The notes under the pieces were generated by a model. It made no database searches. It was not told where the DNA came from and worked only from the letters and a program-made list of their open reading frames with translations. From the NCBI GenBank assembly GCA_022821085.1, contig JAJEEG010000006.1, forward strand, positions 204,405 through 268,404: DNA of 64,000 bases. The letters are read 5' to 3'. Every line of letters begins with the position of its first letter. Position 1 is the first letter of the stretch. The stretch is from Candidatus Latescibacterota bacterium (GTDB taxonomy: Bacteria > JAAXHH01). Below are positions 52,384 to 60,074 of this stretch, piece by piece. A program made the translations under genes and the position numbers.

Positions 52384-53031
52384 ATGATGAAGACCGGTTT
52401 CGCACTCATGGCCGCGATCCTCCTCGCGGCGTCCCCGGCACTGGCCGGCTCACCGTCCATTACCGGCGATTACGTGGAAGTTCGCTCCAACCACATCCTG
52501 GGCGGCGGCTGTACCTACTCGGCGGAAGCCGGTGGCGACGCCAACCAGGCCGTGGTGGCCTGGCACATCCGCGAAGGCGCGCTGGCCGATCTGTCCGTCG
52601 TCGCCGTCATTCTCGGAAAAGGCAACCTGCAACTCGGTCATCACGCCCGCGAGACCGTGCTGCTGATCGACAGCAAGGCTACGCCGGGCCAGCGCCAGGA
52701 ACTGAAGAGCGCTTTCACCGCCCGGTATGGCGAGTTGTTCGGCACGGTTAAAACGGTAAAGCCCACGGACATCTCCTTCCGCCACGACGGCGGGGACGCT
52801 TTCGCCGTTACGGTGGACGGCCAGGTGCGCGTGGCCACCCGTACCATGCTGGCGACCGACCACGAGCCCAACTGCGACCGCATGGTGTGGTACGATCCCT
52901 TCACGAAGGACGCGTCGGCCGCGCTGGTCCAGACCGCCGCCCACGCGTACAGCGGTTCGGACCTGATCGCGACGTGGAGCATTCCGAACAAGCGCAGCGC
53001 CTACGTGGGTACTTTCGCCTTCACCCCGTAA
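52384..53031 (+). CDS. DUF1326 family exported protein
   Basis: A 215-residue protein with a signal peptide (MMKTGFALMAAILLAASPALAG) and DUF1326 features: ITGDYVEVRSNHILGGGCTYSAEAGG, GKGNLQLGHHARETVLLIDS and NCDRMVWYDPFTK. Conserved Cys and His suggest metal or redox roles. Function is unknown. ATGs at 52384 and 52387 are adjacent; the SD gggagg lies 8-9 bp upstream. The stop codon and preceding bases are the first unit of a tandem repeat. Confidence 0.85.
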   Translation: MMKTGFALMAAILLAASPALAGSPSITGDYVEVRSNHILGGGCTYSAEAGGDANQAVVAWHIREGALADLSVVAVILGKGNLQLGHHARETVLLIDSKATPGQRQELKSAFTARYGELFGTVKTVKPTDISFRHDGGDAFAVTVDGQVRVATRTMLATDHEPNCDRMVWYDPFTKDASAALVQTAAHAYSGSDLIATWSIPNKRSAYVGTFAFTP

Positions 53032-53064
53032 CGTGCCGTAACGTGACTAACGTGCCGTAACGCG
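53026..53064. repeat. Tandem 10-bp repeat spanning the DUF1326 stop
   Basis: ccgtaacgtg at 53026 and 53036 (exact), actaacgtg at 53046 and ccgtaacgcg at 53055. The stop (TAA at 53029-53031) belongs to the first unit and is copied in the others. Confidence 0.9.
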
Positions 53065-53100
53065 CACCACCGCCGATTTTAAATTGGCGATCATGAACCA

Positions 53101-53136
53101 GGAAGCCGGCGAGGCGGTAATCGTTCGCCGGCTTCC
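53101..53136. other. Perfect 12-bp inverted repeat
   Basis: GGAAGCCGGCGA (53101-53112) pairs with TCGCCGGCTTCC (53125-53136) around a 12-base loop. It lies 70 bp after the DUF1326 stop. No T tract follows on either strand, so it is a structured element rather than a classical intrinsic terminator. Confidence 0.6.
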
Positions 53137-53162
53137 TGCTATCTACGGACGGAGAACAGACT

Positions 53163-54017
53163 ACGGCGCTCGGACTCCTTCTGCTGATCACGGCGACCGT
53201 CGTGACGTCGTGCTTCGGCCTGATCCTGAAGTCCGCCCACCACAACGGACACAATGCCCTGGCGGTGGGCAGCCTCAACTATGGCGCGGGCGCCGTGATC
53301 TCCGGCCTGCTGATGCTCGTTGACCCGGGCTGGTTCTGGCAATGGACCACCGTGTGGATCGGCGCGGCCAGCGGTTTCTTCTATTTCGTCGCCTTCCGCT
53401 TTCTGATCCAGGCGCTCCTGCAGGGCGGGGTCGCCGTAACCCTGGCCATCGTCCGCCTGTCCGTCCTCATCCCCATCCTCTGTTCCATCGTCATCTGGCA
53501 TGAGATCCCCAACCTTCCCCAGATCGCGGGCATCATCACGGTCTGCATCGCCCTGCCGCTCCTGACCATCGGCGTGGGCAGGCAGGCCGAGTTGTCCCTG
53601 CGCGGCGTAGCCTGGCTGGTCGGCGCCCTCTTCGTCACGACGGGATTCTGCCACCTGTCCCCGAAGGTCTTCAGCGAACTCGCCCCCCAGAGCCAGATGC
53701 CGCTCTACCTCTTCTCCCTCTTTGCCGTATCCGGCATCATGGGCCTGATCTACCTCTGGAACAAACCGATCAGGGCGCGCCTGCCCGAGGTGCGGTGGAG
53801 TGTCCTCCTTGGCGCGGTCAACGTCGGGGGAACCTGGCTCCTGGTCCTCACGCTCAAGTACCTTCCCGGCACCGTCGTCTTTCCCTTCGTCAGCGCGGTC
53901 GGCCTTGTCATCACCACGCTCGTGGCTATATTGTACTGGAAAGAACAAGTGCGCGGGCCGGCCTACGTCGGCATCGGCCTGACCCTGGTCGCCGTCGTCC
54001 TGGTGAACAGTGGCTGA
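53163..54017 (+). CDS. EamA-like (drug/metabolite) transporter
   Basis: A membrane protein with about ten TM helices in two EamA-like halves: TALGLLLLITATVVTSCFGLIL at the start (TM1) and the WKEQVRGPAYVGIGLTLVAVVLVN end. It probably exports metabolites, but the substrate is unknown. The start is uncertain. The frame is open back to 53121, but the first GTG (53202) cuts TM1 in half. An ggag SD (53151-53154) is 8 bp before an ACG codon at 53163 that gives a full TM1. I use ACG 53163; a sequence error creating ACG from ATG is also possible. Confidence 0.78.
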   Translation, partial: TALGLLLLITATVVTSCFGLILKSAHHNGHNALAVGSLNYGAGAVISGLLMLVDPGWFWQWTTVWIGAASGFFYFVAFRFLIQALLQGGVAVTLAIVRLSVLIPILCSIVIWHEIPNLPQIAGIITVCIALPLLTIGVGRQAELSLRGVAWLVGALFVTTGFCHLSPKVFSELAPQSQMPLYLFSLFAVSGIMGLIYLWNKPIRARLPEVRWSVLLGAVNVGGTWLLVLTLKYLPGTVVFPFVSAVGLVITTLVAILYWKEQVRGPAYVGIGLTLVAVVLVNSG

Positions 54018-54077
54018 GACCGTCTTGCGATCCGCGCGCAAGACCGAAACCATTCGCGCCACACAGGAATTGTCGCA

Positions 54078-54421
54078 GTGATCCTATCGGGAAAAATGAT
54101 CCACGAACGTATCGGGAAAGACATCTTTATTGAACCCTTCGATCCTGCCAGGCTCAATCCGTGGGCAGATTGGGGCTTTTTGTGCACGTAACCGCAGGTT
54201 TCGGCGATGTGGGATTTGCGGGTTACTGGACCCTGGAGATGTTTTGTGTGCGACCCATCAGGATCTATCCGAACGTGGAAATCTGCCAGGTGTACTATCA
54301 TACGCTGGATGGCGATTTCGAGACCTATGAAAGTGGAAAATACCAGAACAACAGGGGCATTCAGCCCAGTCGTTTGTATCTCGATTTTCTAGAAAGTAAT
54401 CAATTGAAAGCACGTCCATAA
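54078..54421 (+). pseudogene. dcd: dCTP deaminase (dcd) with an internal deletion and frameshift
   Basis: The segment 54078-54161 encodes a normal Dcd N-terminus, VILSGKMIHERIGKDIFIEP then FDPARLNP. It continues out of frame to a TAA at 54189. From 54161 in another frame, VGRLGLFVHVTAGFGDVGF, YWTLEMFCVRPIRIYPNVEIC and SGKYQNNRGIQPSRLYLDF form the C-terminal two-thirds to the TAA at 54419. The two pieces meet at 54161; about 65-70 residues normally between them (including the NSYNLRL segment up to GRSS) are missing. With the frame shift the gene cannot make a full enzyme. Either a real deletion or an assembly error at a repeat would explain it. The N-part has GTG start with an agga SD. Confidence 0.85.
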
Positions 54422-54441
54422 CCCAAAGCACGTCCATAACC
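54407..54441. repeat. Tandem 17/18-bp repeat spanning the dcd stop
   Basis: aaagcacgtccataacc at 54407-54423 contains the TAA and recurs exactly at 54425-54441. A shortened third copy (aaaagcata) follows. Confidence 0.92.
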
Positions 54442-54452
54442 AAAAGCATATG

Positions 54453-54472
54453 TTGATTGTTATTTTAATCAA
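54453..54472. promoter_or_regulatory. AT-rich inverted repeat ahead of the PfkB-SIS gene
   Basis: TTGATT (54453-54458) and AATCAA (54467-54472) form a perfect 6-bp inverted repeat with an 8-bp spacer in an AT-rich segment (54440-54500) upstream of the kinase gene. A TTGACA follows at 54475 and a TATAAA at 54482, but no well-spaced pair; it probably holds promoter and operator. Confidence 0.4.
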
Positions 54473-54544
54473 TGTTGACAATATAAAATTATGCGTTTCA
54501 AGAGGTACCGGCCGCTCGATTGATTCCCAAGAAGGTGGCATCTC

Positions 54545-56260
54545 GTGATCCAGCACATCGACCGCACACGCAGGGTAGTGGGTATCGGAAGCAACGTCGT
54601 GGACGTGATCTACCGGGTGAACCGGATCGCGGGACCGGAGGAGAAAACCTATATCCTGCCGGATGAGGCCGGCGCGGTCGTGACCGAGATAGCGGGCGGG
54701 GTGACGCTGAACCACCTGGCCTGGACGGCCCAGATGGGGGTCCCCGCCGGGCTCTTCGGATTCCAGGGAGACGACCGGTACGGCGCGATGATCCGGGACG
54801 AGATGGACCGCCACGGCATCGACCGGTCGGCCATCCGGGTCATGGAGGGCCGCGCATCGGGCTTTTCGGTGGTAAACGTGGCCGAAGACGCGGACCGGGC
54901 GATCTACATGGCCCGCGCACTGACTGCGGAGACCACGGCGGCGCACGTAGAGACGGATTTCGCCGATTACATTCGTTCGGCCGCCATGGTGACGACGGAG
55001 ATCTCCCAGCTCCCGCTGGACGCCGTCATCGCGGTACTGCGGATCGCGCACGAGGCCGGCGTACCCACCGTGCTGGACGTGGACGTACCCCCGGATTTCG
55101 CCATCGAGGTGGCCGGACTCGGATCCACAGAAGATTTCGAGGAGGCCCTGCGTCTTGCCGACGTCGTGAAACCCGCCAAGGCCGCCGCCTTGCAGATGGC
55201 GGAAGCCGATACTTCAGAAGAACGGGCCGAGCGTATTTTCAACCGGTACGGCGCCCGCCTGGTGGCCATCACCGAAGGGGCGCAGGGCTCGATCGTCACC
55301 GACGGGAAGCAGACGGTCCGCGCGCCTGCCAAACCCGTGGAAGCCCGGGACACCACCGGCGCCGGCGATGCCTTCCTGGGCGGACTGATCGCGGGACTCT
55401 TCCACGGGCTTTCTCTACGGGATACCGCGTCGCTCGCCAATGCCTGCGGCGCCGTATGCTGCCGCATCCCGGGGGCGTTCCCGCAACTGGGATCGAGCCG
55501 GGACGACGTGATGGCCCTGTACGAAGGCGCTCCGATCCCCGCACGGAACGCGGCCGAGACCGTGGCCGCCGCGGAAACGGCATCGGTGAAAGTCGAAGGA
55601 GTCGATGCTGCCGAGGAAGCGCCGGGCGCGGCGTCCCCCGGCGCGGCATCCCCCGGCGCGGCCGGACTGAAGGCCGTACAACGGACCACTGAAGCGCTGG
55701 CGAAATTGCATGAAGGCCTGTCCGGCACCTACTTCGACGAAGCCATCACGATCATTCGGAAGTCGGAAGCCGCCGGCGGGCGCGTACACGTCACCGGCGT
55801 CGGGAAGTCCCGCCATATCGGCCGCAAGCTGGCGGCCACGCTGCAGAGTACCGGAACGAAGGCGTATTTCCTCGATCCGGCCGACTGCAACCACGGCGAC
55901 AGCGGCCAGGTGGCGCAGGGGGACGTCGTCATCGCCCTTTCACACAGCGGGGAGACGGAGGAACTGATGGCCGCCGTGCAAACCCTGGTCGCAAACTGCT
56001 CGACGATCATCGCGATCACCGGGAACGCCGAATCCAGCCTGGCCCGTTCGAGCGCCGCGGTCCTGCACGTGCCCGTCGATAGCGAAGCCGGCCCCCTCGG
56101 ACTCGCGCCGACGGTGAGCACGTCCTGCCAGCTCGCCGTGGCCGACGGGCTCGCCATGGCCCTGAAGGCCGGCCGCGGGTTTTCCCGGGAAGACTTCGCC
56201 CGGTACCATCCCGGCGGGAGTCTTGGCAAGCGGCTGAAGGATAGTGAAGCAGAAACCTGA
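54545..56260 (+). CDS. Fusion of PfkB-family sugar kinase and KpsF/GutQ-like SIS isomerase
   Basis: A 571-residue fusion. Residues 1-320 form a PfkB/ribokinase domain: VVGIGSNVVDVIYRV, GGVTLNHLAWTAQMG and the catalytic DTTGAGDAF (D269-F277). A linker rich in Ala/Pro/Ser (APGAASPGAASPGAAG) follows near 355-372. The C-terminal SIS domain (about 376-571) matches arabinose-5-phosphate isomerase: VTGVGKSRHIGRKLAATLQS, ALSHSGETEEL, LAPTVSTSCQLAVADGLA and YHPGGSLGKRL. The usual PAEASHGD is PADCNHGD here, so the active-site Glu becomes Asp. CBS domains are absent. The start is GTG 54545 with an SD gaaggtgg. The fusion suggests a sugar is phosphorylated then isomerised; neighbour HAD could dephosphorylate it. 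Confidence 0.88.
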   Translation: MIQHIDRTRRVVGIGSNVVDVIYRVNRIAGPEEKTYILPDEAGAVVTEIAGGVTLNHLAWTAQMGVPAGLFGFQGDDRYGAMIRDEMDRHGIDRSAIRVMEGRASGFSVVNVAEDADRAIYMARALTAETTAAHVETDFADYIRSAAMVTTEISQLPLDAVIAVLRIAHEAGVPTVLDVDVPPDFAIEVAGLGSTEDFEEALRLADVVKPAKAAALQMAEADTSEERAERIFNRYGARLVAITEGAQGSIVTDGKQTVRAPAKPVEARDTTGAGDAFLGGLIAGLFHGLSLRDTASLANACGAVCCRIPGAFPQLGSSRDDVMALYEGAPIPARNAAETVAAAETASVKVEGVDAAEEAPGAASPGAASPGAAGLKAVQRTTEALAKLHEGLSGTYFDEAITIIRKSEAAGGRVHVTGVGKSRHIGRKLAATLQSTGTKAYFLDPADCNHGDSGQVAQGDVVIALSHSGETEELMAAVQTLVANCSTIIAITGNAESSLARSSAAVLHVPVDSEAGPLGLAPTVSTSCQLAVADGLAMALKAGRGFSREDFARYHPGGSLGKRLKDSEAET

Positions 56261-56279
56261 AGGATCGGAAAGGAACGCC

Positions 56280-57188
56280 ATGACCGCCGAAGTACCGATA
56301 GCCAGCGACGAGACCACTGAAATCAAGCTGATCGCCTTCGACCAGGACGACACGGCGCTGTTGCCCGACGGCAGGCCCTCGCCCGAGGGGCTGAGCGCCA
56401 TCGAAGCCGCCCTCGAACAGGGATTGGTCGTGAGCTCCGTGAGCGGCCGCAACATCGACCGCAGCTGCGAGCCCTTCAGCGATGCGCGGCCGTTGTTCGA
56501 CCGGCTTTACGTCATCGCCAATAACGGCGGGATCATACTCGGGCCGGTCCGCCAGGGGCTAAGGCCCTTGCTCTTCGAAAAGCGTATGCAACGGGACGTC
56601 TTCCTGGACCTGCTCGACTTCATCGAAGAAAACGGCTTCAACTTCGTATACAGCTGGCTGCGGGTGACGGAGACCGGCCCCCTGGACAGCGTGATCACCA
56701 ACGAATACACCCCTTCCATCGCATCCATAGAGGAGCAGAGCCGCGCCGCCGTCGACCGGGACGACGACCTTATGGCGAGACTGAGACAGGGCGACTATCC
56801 GCCGCCGCCCAAGATGCTGATCCTGCCCGGCCTGGAACGGCGCGAGGCGGTGCTGGCGGAACTGAAGGCCCGTTTCGCATCCCGCCTCTATCTCGTCAAG
56901 ACGAATCCGGACCGGATCGAAGCCATGCACGCCGACGTCAACAAGAAGGTCGCCGTCGAGTTCGTCGCGCGCGAGCACGGGATATCCATGGATCACGTGA
57001 TGGCCGTCGGGGACGGCGACAACGACCTGCCCATGCTGTTCAACGCGGGACTCGGCGTGATCATGGAAAACGCGCAGGACGCGGTCAAGGATGCGGGCCG
57101 CGCCCAGGGCCTGGTCATCGCCCCGCCGAACCACGAGAACGGCTTTGCCTGGGCGATCCGTCGATACGCGTTGAACAACGGCCGTTGA
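56280..57188 (+). CDS. HAD-family (Cof/HAD-IIB-like) sugar phosphatase
   Basis: A 302-residue haloacid-dehalogenase phosphatase. Motif I is D21-QD23-T25 (IAFDQDDTALL), motif II is SVSGRNIDR, and motif IV is GDGDNDLPMLFNAG. A large C2 cap (ANNGGIILGP onward) is typical of Cof-type enzymes that act on sugar or nucleotide phosphates. The start ATG 56280 follows an SD aaagga. It lies 19 bp after the PfkB-SIS gene, so the kinase, isomerase and phosphatase probably handle one sugar phosphate pool (inference). Confidence 0.9.
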   Translation: MTAEVPIASDETTEIKLIAFDQDDTALLPDGRPSPEGLSAIEAALEQGLVVSSVSGRNIDRSCEPFSDARPLFDRLYVIANNGGIILGPVRQGLRPLLFEKRMQRDVFLDLLDFIEENGFNFVYSWLRVTETGPLDSVITNEYTPSIASIEEQSRAAVDRDDDLMARLRQGDYPPPPKMLILPGLERREAVLAELKARFASRLYLVKTNPDRIEAMHADVNKKVAVEFVAREHGISMDHVMAVGDGDNDLPMLFNAGLGVIMENAQDAVKDAGRAQGLVIAPPNHENGFAWAIRRYALNNGR

Positions 57189-57247
57189 ACGGGACGCGTC
57201 GAAACGTGTCGAACGGCGGACACTGCACGGCGCCATTGAACGGCGGA
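57183..57247. repeat. Dispersed short repeat over and beyond the HAD stop
   Basis: The core TnGAACGG occurs at 57185 (including the TGA stop), 57208 and 57235; the last two share an extended TnGAACGGCGGA. Confidence 0.6.
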
Positions 57248-57296
57248 AGGTGATCGGCATGCCGGGTTCTGCCCGCGGCGCGAACGGACCCCTCCC

Positions 57297-59183
57297 ATGA
57301 ATACCACCCTCCTCGACCATCTCCGGTCTTCCATGCTGGTGGCGGACGGCGCCAGTGGTACGATGCTGTACGCCCGCGGCGTGCCCATGGAGGTCTGCTT
57401 CGACGAGATCAACCTGAGCCGGCCCGATCTGATCCGGAAGATCCACGAGGAATACGTGGACGCGGGGGCCCGGTTGATCGAAACCAATACCTTCGGGGCC
57501 AATGCCCTGTCCCTGTCGAAGTACAACCTGGAAGACCAGGCGGAAACCATGAACGCCCGGGGCGTCGAGATCGCTCGGACGGCGGCGGGGTCCCGAGCCT
57601 ACGTGGCCGGCGCCGTGGGACCGGCCCGGGGTCTGCCCCACCGGGAATACACCGAAGCGGACCACAGGCGGGTATATACGGAACAGATCGCCGCCCTTGC
57701 CGGCGGCGGCGCGGACGCGATCATACTGGAGACCTTTCTCCGGCTCGATGAGCTCAAAAGAGCGCTGGCCGTCTGCAGGGAGGTATGCGGCCTGCCGGCG
57801 ATCTGCCAGCTCGCCGTGGACCAGTATGGACAGACGGACGACGGGTTCGGGGTCGCGGAGGCCTTCGACCAGTTGCGTGCGGCCGGCGCCGACGTGGTGG
57901 GGGTCAATTGCCGCAGTGGTCCCAAGGGCCTGCTGGACGCCCTGGCGCCGGTTCCCCTGTCGGAGGGGCTGGTGCTCTCCGCCTTTCCCAACGCCGGCTC
58001 CCCCGTCTACGTGGACGGCCGGTTCATCTACGAGGCGACTCCGGAGTACTTCGCGACCAGCGCGCTCCGGTTGCGCGACCAGGGCGTGCGGCTGATCGGC
58101 GGTTGCTGCGGTACCATGCCCGAGCACGTGCGCGCCATGGCCCGGGCGCTTGAAGGCCGGGAGATCGTCACGCGCAAGAAGGTCGTCCCGGTGGAAGTCC
58201 GGGTCCCGGCGCTTCCGGCGCTTCCGGCCCGCCCGGCCCGCCCTGCCCGTCCCGCACCCGCGCCACCGGCGGCTCTACCGTCGATCGTGGATCTGGTCAG
58301 GGAACGGGTGACCGTCATCGTCGAGCTCGATCCGCCCCGGGACATGGATCACGGCCCCATCGTCCGGGGCGCAAAAGCCCTGAAGAAGGCGGGCGCAGAC
58401 GCCCTCACCATGGCCGATAACTCCCTCGCCGTCACACGGATCAGCAACATGGCCGTGGGGCAGATCGTCAAGGAAGAGGCTGGCATCAGGCCGCTTCTGC
58501 ACATCACCTGCCGGGACCGGAACCTGGCCAGCCTGCAGTCCCATGTGCTGGGGCTGCACGCCCTGGGTATCGACCACGTACTCGCCGTCACGGGCGATCC
58601 TGTAAAATTCGGCGATCAGCCGGGGGCGAGCAACGTGTACGATGTTTCCTCATTCGAACTGATCCGGCTGATCAAGCAGATGAACGAAGGCGTGGGGTTT
58701 TCCGGACGCACCCTGAACGGCAGGACCGCGTTTACCGTGGCGGCGGCCTTCGATCCCAACGGACCCAACCTGGACAGAAGGATCAGGAGGCTGGAAAGGA
58801 AGGTCGAAGCCGGCGCCGACCTGATCATGACGCAACCCCTCTTCAACCGCCGCCAGGCAAAGCAGCTTTACGAGGCGACCCGGGATGCCGGCGTACCCAT
58901 TCTCCCGGGCGTCATGCCGCTGGTCAGCGACGGCAACACGGAGTTTCTCCACAACGAGGTGCCCGGATTCGTTGTGCCCGACGACGTACGCGCGCGCATG
59001 GCCCGCGCGGGCCGGGGACGCAAGGCCCGACGAGAGGGCGTCGCCATCGCGCGGGAACTCATCGAGTCCGTCCTGACCTACTTCAACGGCCTCTACCTGA
59101 TCACGCCCTTCAACCGCTATCCCATGACGGTTGAACTGACGGAGTTCGCCCTGCAGGCCACGGCGCGCAGATCACCAGGGTGA
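57297..59183 (+). CDS. Bifunctional homocysteine S-methyltransferase / methylenetetrahydrofolate reductase (YitJ-type)
   Basis: A 628-residue two-domain enzyme. Residues 1-285 are a homocysteine methyltransferase: GASGTMLYARG, ETNTFGANALSLSKY and zinc Cys C205 (VNCRSG) and C270-C271 (GGCCGT). An Ala/Pro-rich linker (about 302-320, ALPALPARPARPARPAP-like) joins a methylenetetrahydrofolate reductase domain from about 325: VIVELDPPRDMD, VTGDPVKF and DLIMTQPLFNR. The same fusion exists in B. subtilis YitJ and links reduction of methylene-THF to methionine synthesis. The start is ATG 57297. The methyl donor of the first domain (S-methylmethionine or methyl-THF) is unclear. Confidence 0.92.
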   Translation: MNTTLLDHLRSSMLVADGASGTMLYARGVPMEVCFDEINLSRPDLIRKIHEEYVDAGARLIETNTFGANALSLSKYNLEDQAETMNARGVEIARTAAGSRAYVAGAVGPARGLPHREYTEADHRRVYTEQIAALAGGGADAIILETFLRLDELKRALAVCREVCGLPAICQLAVDQYGQTDDGFGVAEAFDQLRAAGADVVGVNCRSGPKGLLDALAPVPLSEGLVLSAFPNAGSPVYVDGRFIYEATPEYFATSALRLRDQGVRLIGGCCGTMPEHVRAMARALEGREIVTRKKVVPVEVRVPALPALPARPARPARPAPAPPAALPSIVDLVRERVTVIVELDPPRDMDHGPIVRGAKALKKAGADALTMADNSLAVTRISNMAVGQIVKEEAGIRPLLHITCRDRNLASLQSHVLGLHALGIDHVLAVTGDPVKFGDQPGASNVYDVSSFELIRLIKQMNEGVGFSGRTLNGRTAFTVAAAFDPNGPNLDRRIRRLERKVEAGADLIMTQPLFNRRQAKQLYEATRDAGVPILPGVMPLVSDGNTEFLHNEVPGFVVPDDVRARMARAGRGRKARREGVAIARELIESVLTYFNGLYLITPFNRYPMTVELTEFALQATARRSPG

Positions 59184-59202
59184 ACATCGGTCGGCCCGCG
59201 GT

Positions 59203-59265
59203 CCGGTCGACGCGCGGACCGTGCTGTGTGCGGAATACTTGGTCCACGGACCGGTCGACGCGCGG
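59203..59265. repeat. Direct repeat after the YitJ gene
   Basis: ccggtcgacgcgcgg occurs exactly at 59203-59217 and 59251-59265, starting 20 bp after the stop codon. Confidence 0.8.
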
Positions 59266-59281
59266 TTCGGTCGGACCAGCA

Positions 59282-59917
59282 CTAACCGCCGTAAAGCAAG
59301 CCGGCGATGATCGACCCGGCAATCACAAGCAGCATAACCATCAGCTTGTTGTTTGCCGATGTCACGCAATGCTCGATCTTGAATTCCTGTGATACGAATT
59401 TCTGCTCCAGTAGATCGAATTTCCCTTTGTTTCTGGCATCCATCGCGTTCAGCTTTTCTAAGACGGTCTCAGACTTGAAATTGATCGCCTCGAAGCGTCC
59501 ATCGTACTTGGCGTCCATCTCGGCCAGGTTTTTCTCGATCGCGGCGGACCTTTTTTCGAGGACCCCAAACCTGCCATCGATCGCTTCGAAGCGTCTATCG
59601 TTCCTGGTGTCCATCTCGGCCAGCTTTTCCTCGAGGACCCCAAACCTGCCATCGATCGCCTCGAATCGTCTTTCGTTCCTGGCGTCCATTTCGGCCAAGT
59701 TTTTCTCGAGGACCCCAAACCTGCCATCGATCGCCTCGAATCGTCTTTCGTTCCTGGCGTCCATTTCGGCCAGGTTTTTCTCGAGGACCCCAAACTTGCC
59801 ATCGATCGCCTCGAATCGAGTTGCCAACATGTCCTCCAGTGAATGGAAGAGTGCGTTCACCTCCGTCACCGTGGTGAACACCTCAGCCGGCGATTCCTTT
59901 ACCTTGTCGTCTCCCAT
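59282..59917 (-). CDS. Coiled-coil membrane protein with 25-residue tandem repeats
   Basis: A 211-residue protein. After a short acidic N-terminus come near-perfect repeats of RFEAIDGRFGVLEKNLAEMD-ARNER (25 residues), copies at residues 34-58, 59-83, 84-108, 109-140 and a weaker one at 141-165. The fourth has a 7-residue insert (one heptad). The repeats are long amphipathic helices with Leu/Ile/Phe cores. A C-terminal TM helix (LMVMLLVIAGSIIAGLLYGG) ends the protein, so the coiled coil is cytoplasmic or periplasmic depending on topology. It resembles Borrelia Bdr or DUF1640-type proteins in architecture. DNA repeats lie at 59423-59818. Function is unknown. Confidence 0.85.
   Translation of the reverse strand: MGDDKVKESPAEVFTTVTEVNALFHSLEDMLATRFEAIDGKFGVLEKNLAEMDARNERRFEAIDGRFGVLEKNLAEMDARNERRFEAIDGRFGVLEEKLAEMDTRNDRRFEAIDGRFGVLEKRSAAIEKNLAEMDAKYDGRFEAINFKSETVLEKLNAMDARNKGKFDLLEQKFVSQEFKIEHCVTSANNKLMVMLLVIAGSIIAGLLYGG
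59423..59818. repeat. 75-bp tandem repeats within the coiled-coil gene
   Basis: Four strong units and one decayed unit encode the 25-residue repeats; the two rightmost neighbouring copies (encoding residues 34-58 and 59-83) are almost identical in DNA, indicating recent amplification. One unit carries an extra 21 bp, equal to one heptad. Confidence 0.95.
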
Positions 59918-60023
59918 GATTTACCTCCCGGAAAAAATGGATGCGCATGTGAATGGACTAATTCGATAGGGTCTATTGAAATAGTCGGAGGTCTTTTGAA
60001 ACCTCTCGCACGTTTTTATTAAA

Positions 60024-60061
60024 TCGGGATGATCGATTCAGGCTGGGACGATCAATTCAGG
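60024..60061. repeat. Tandem 19-bp repeat after the DUF2339 stop
   Basis: tcgggatgatcgattcagg (60024-60042) and ctgggacgatcaattcagg (60043-60061) are 14-16 of 19 identical. They end 13 bp from the stop of the DUF2339 gene (60075), whose own end also contains the ttcctga motif. Confidence 0.7.
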
Positions 60062-60074
60062 AAGGCATACCGGG

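Noticed and set aside
53139..54062. A 307-residue minus-strand open frame
   Set aside because: It is antisense to the EamA-like gene, whose hydrophobic helices are on the plus strand.
54130..54330. An independent 66-residue gene overlapping dcd
   Set aside because: It is a shifted frame within the dcd remnant and shares no conserved residues with any family.
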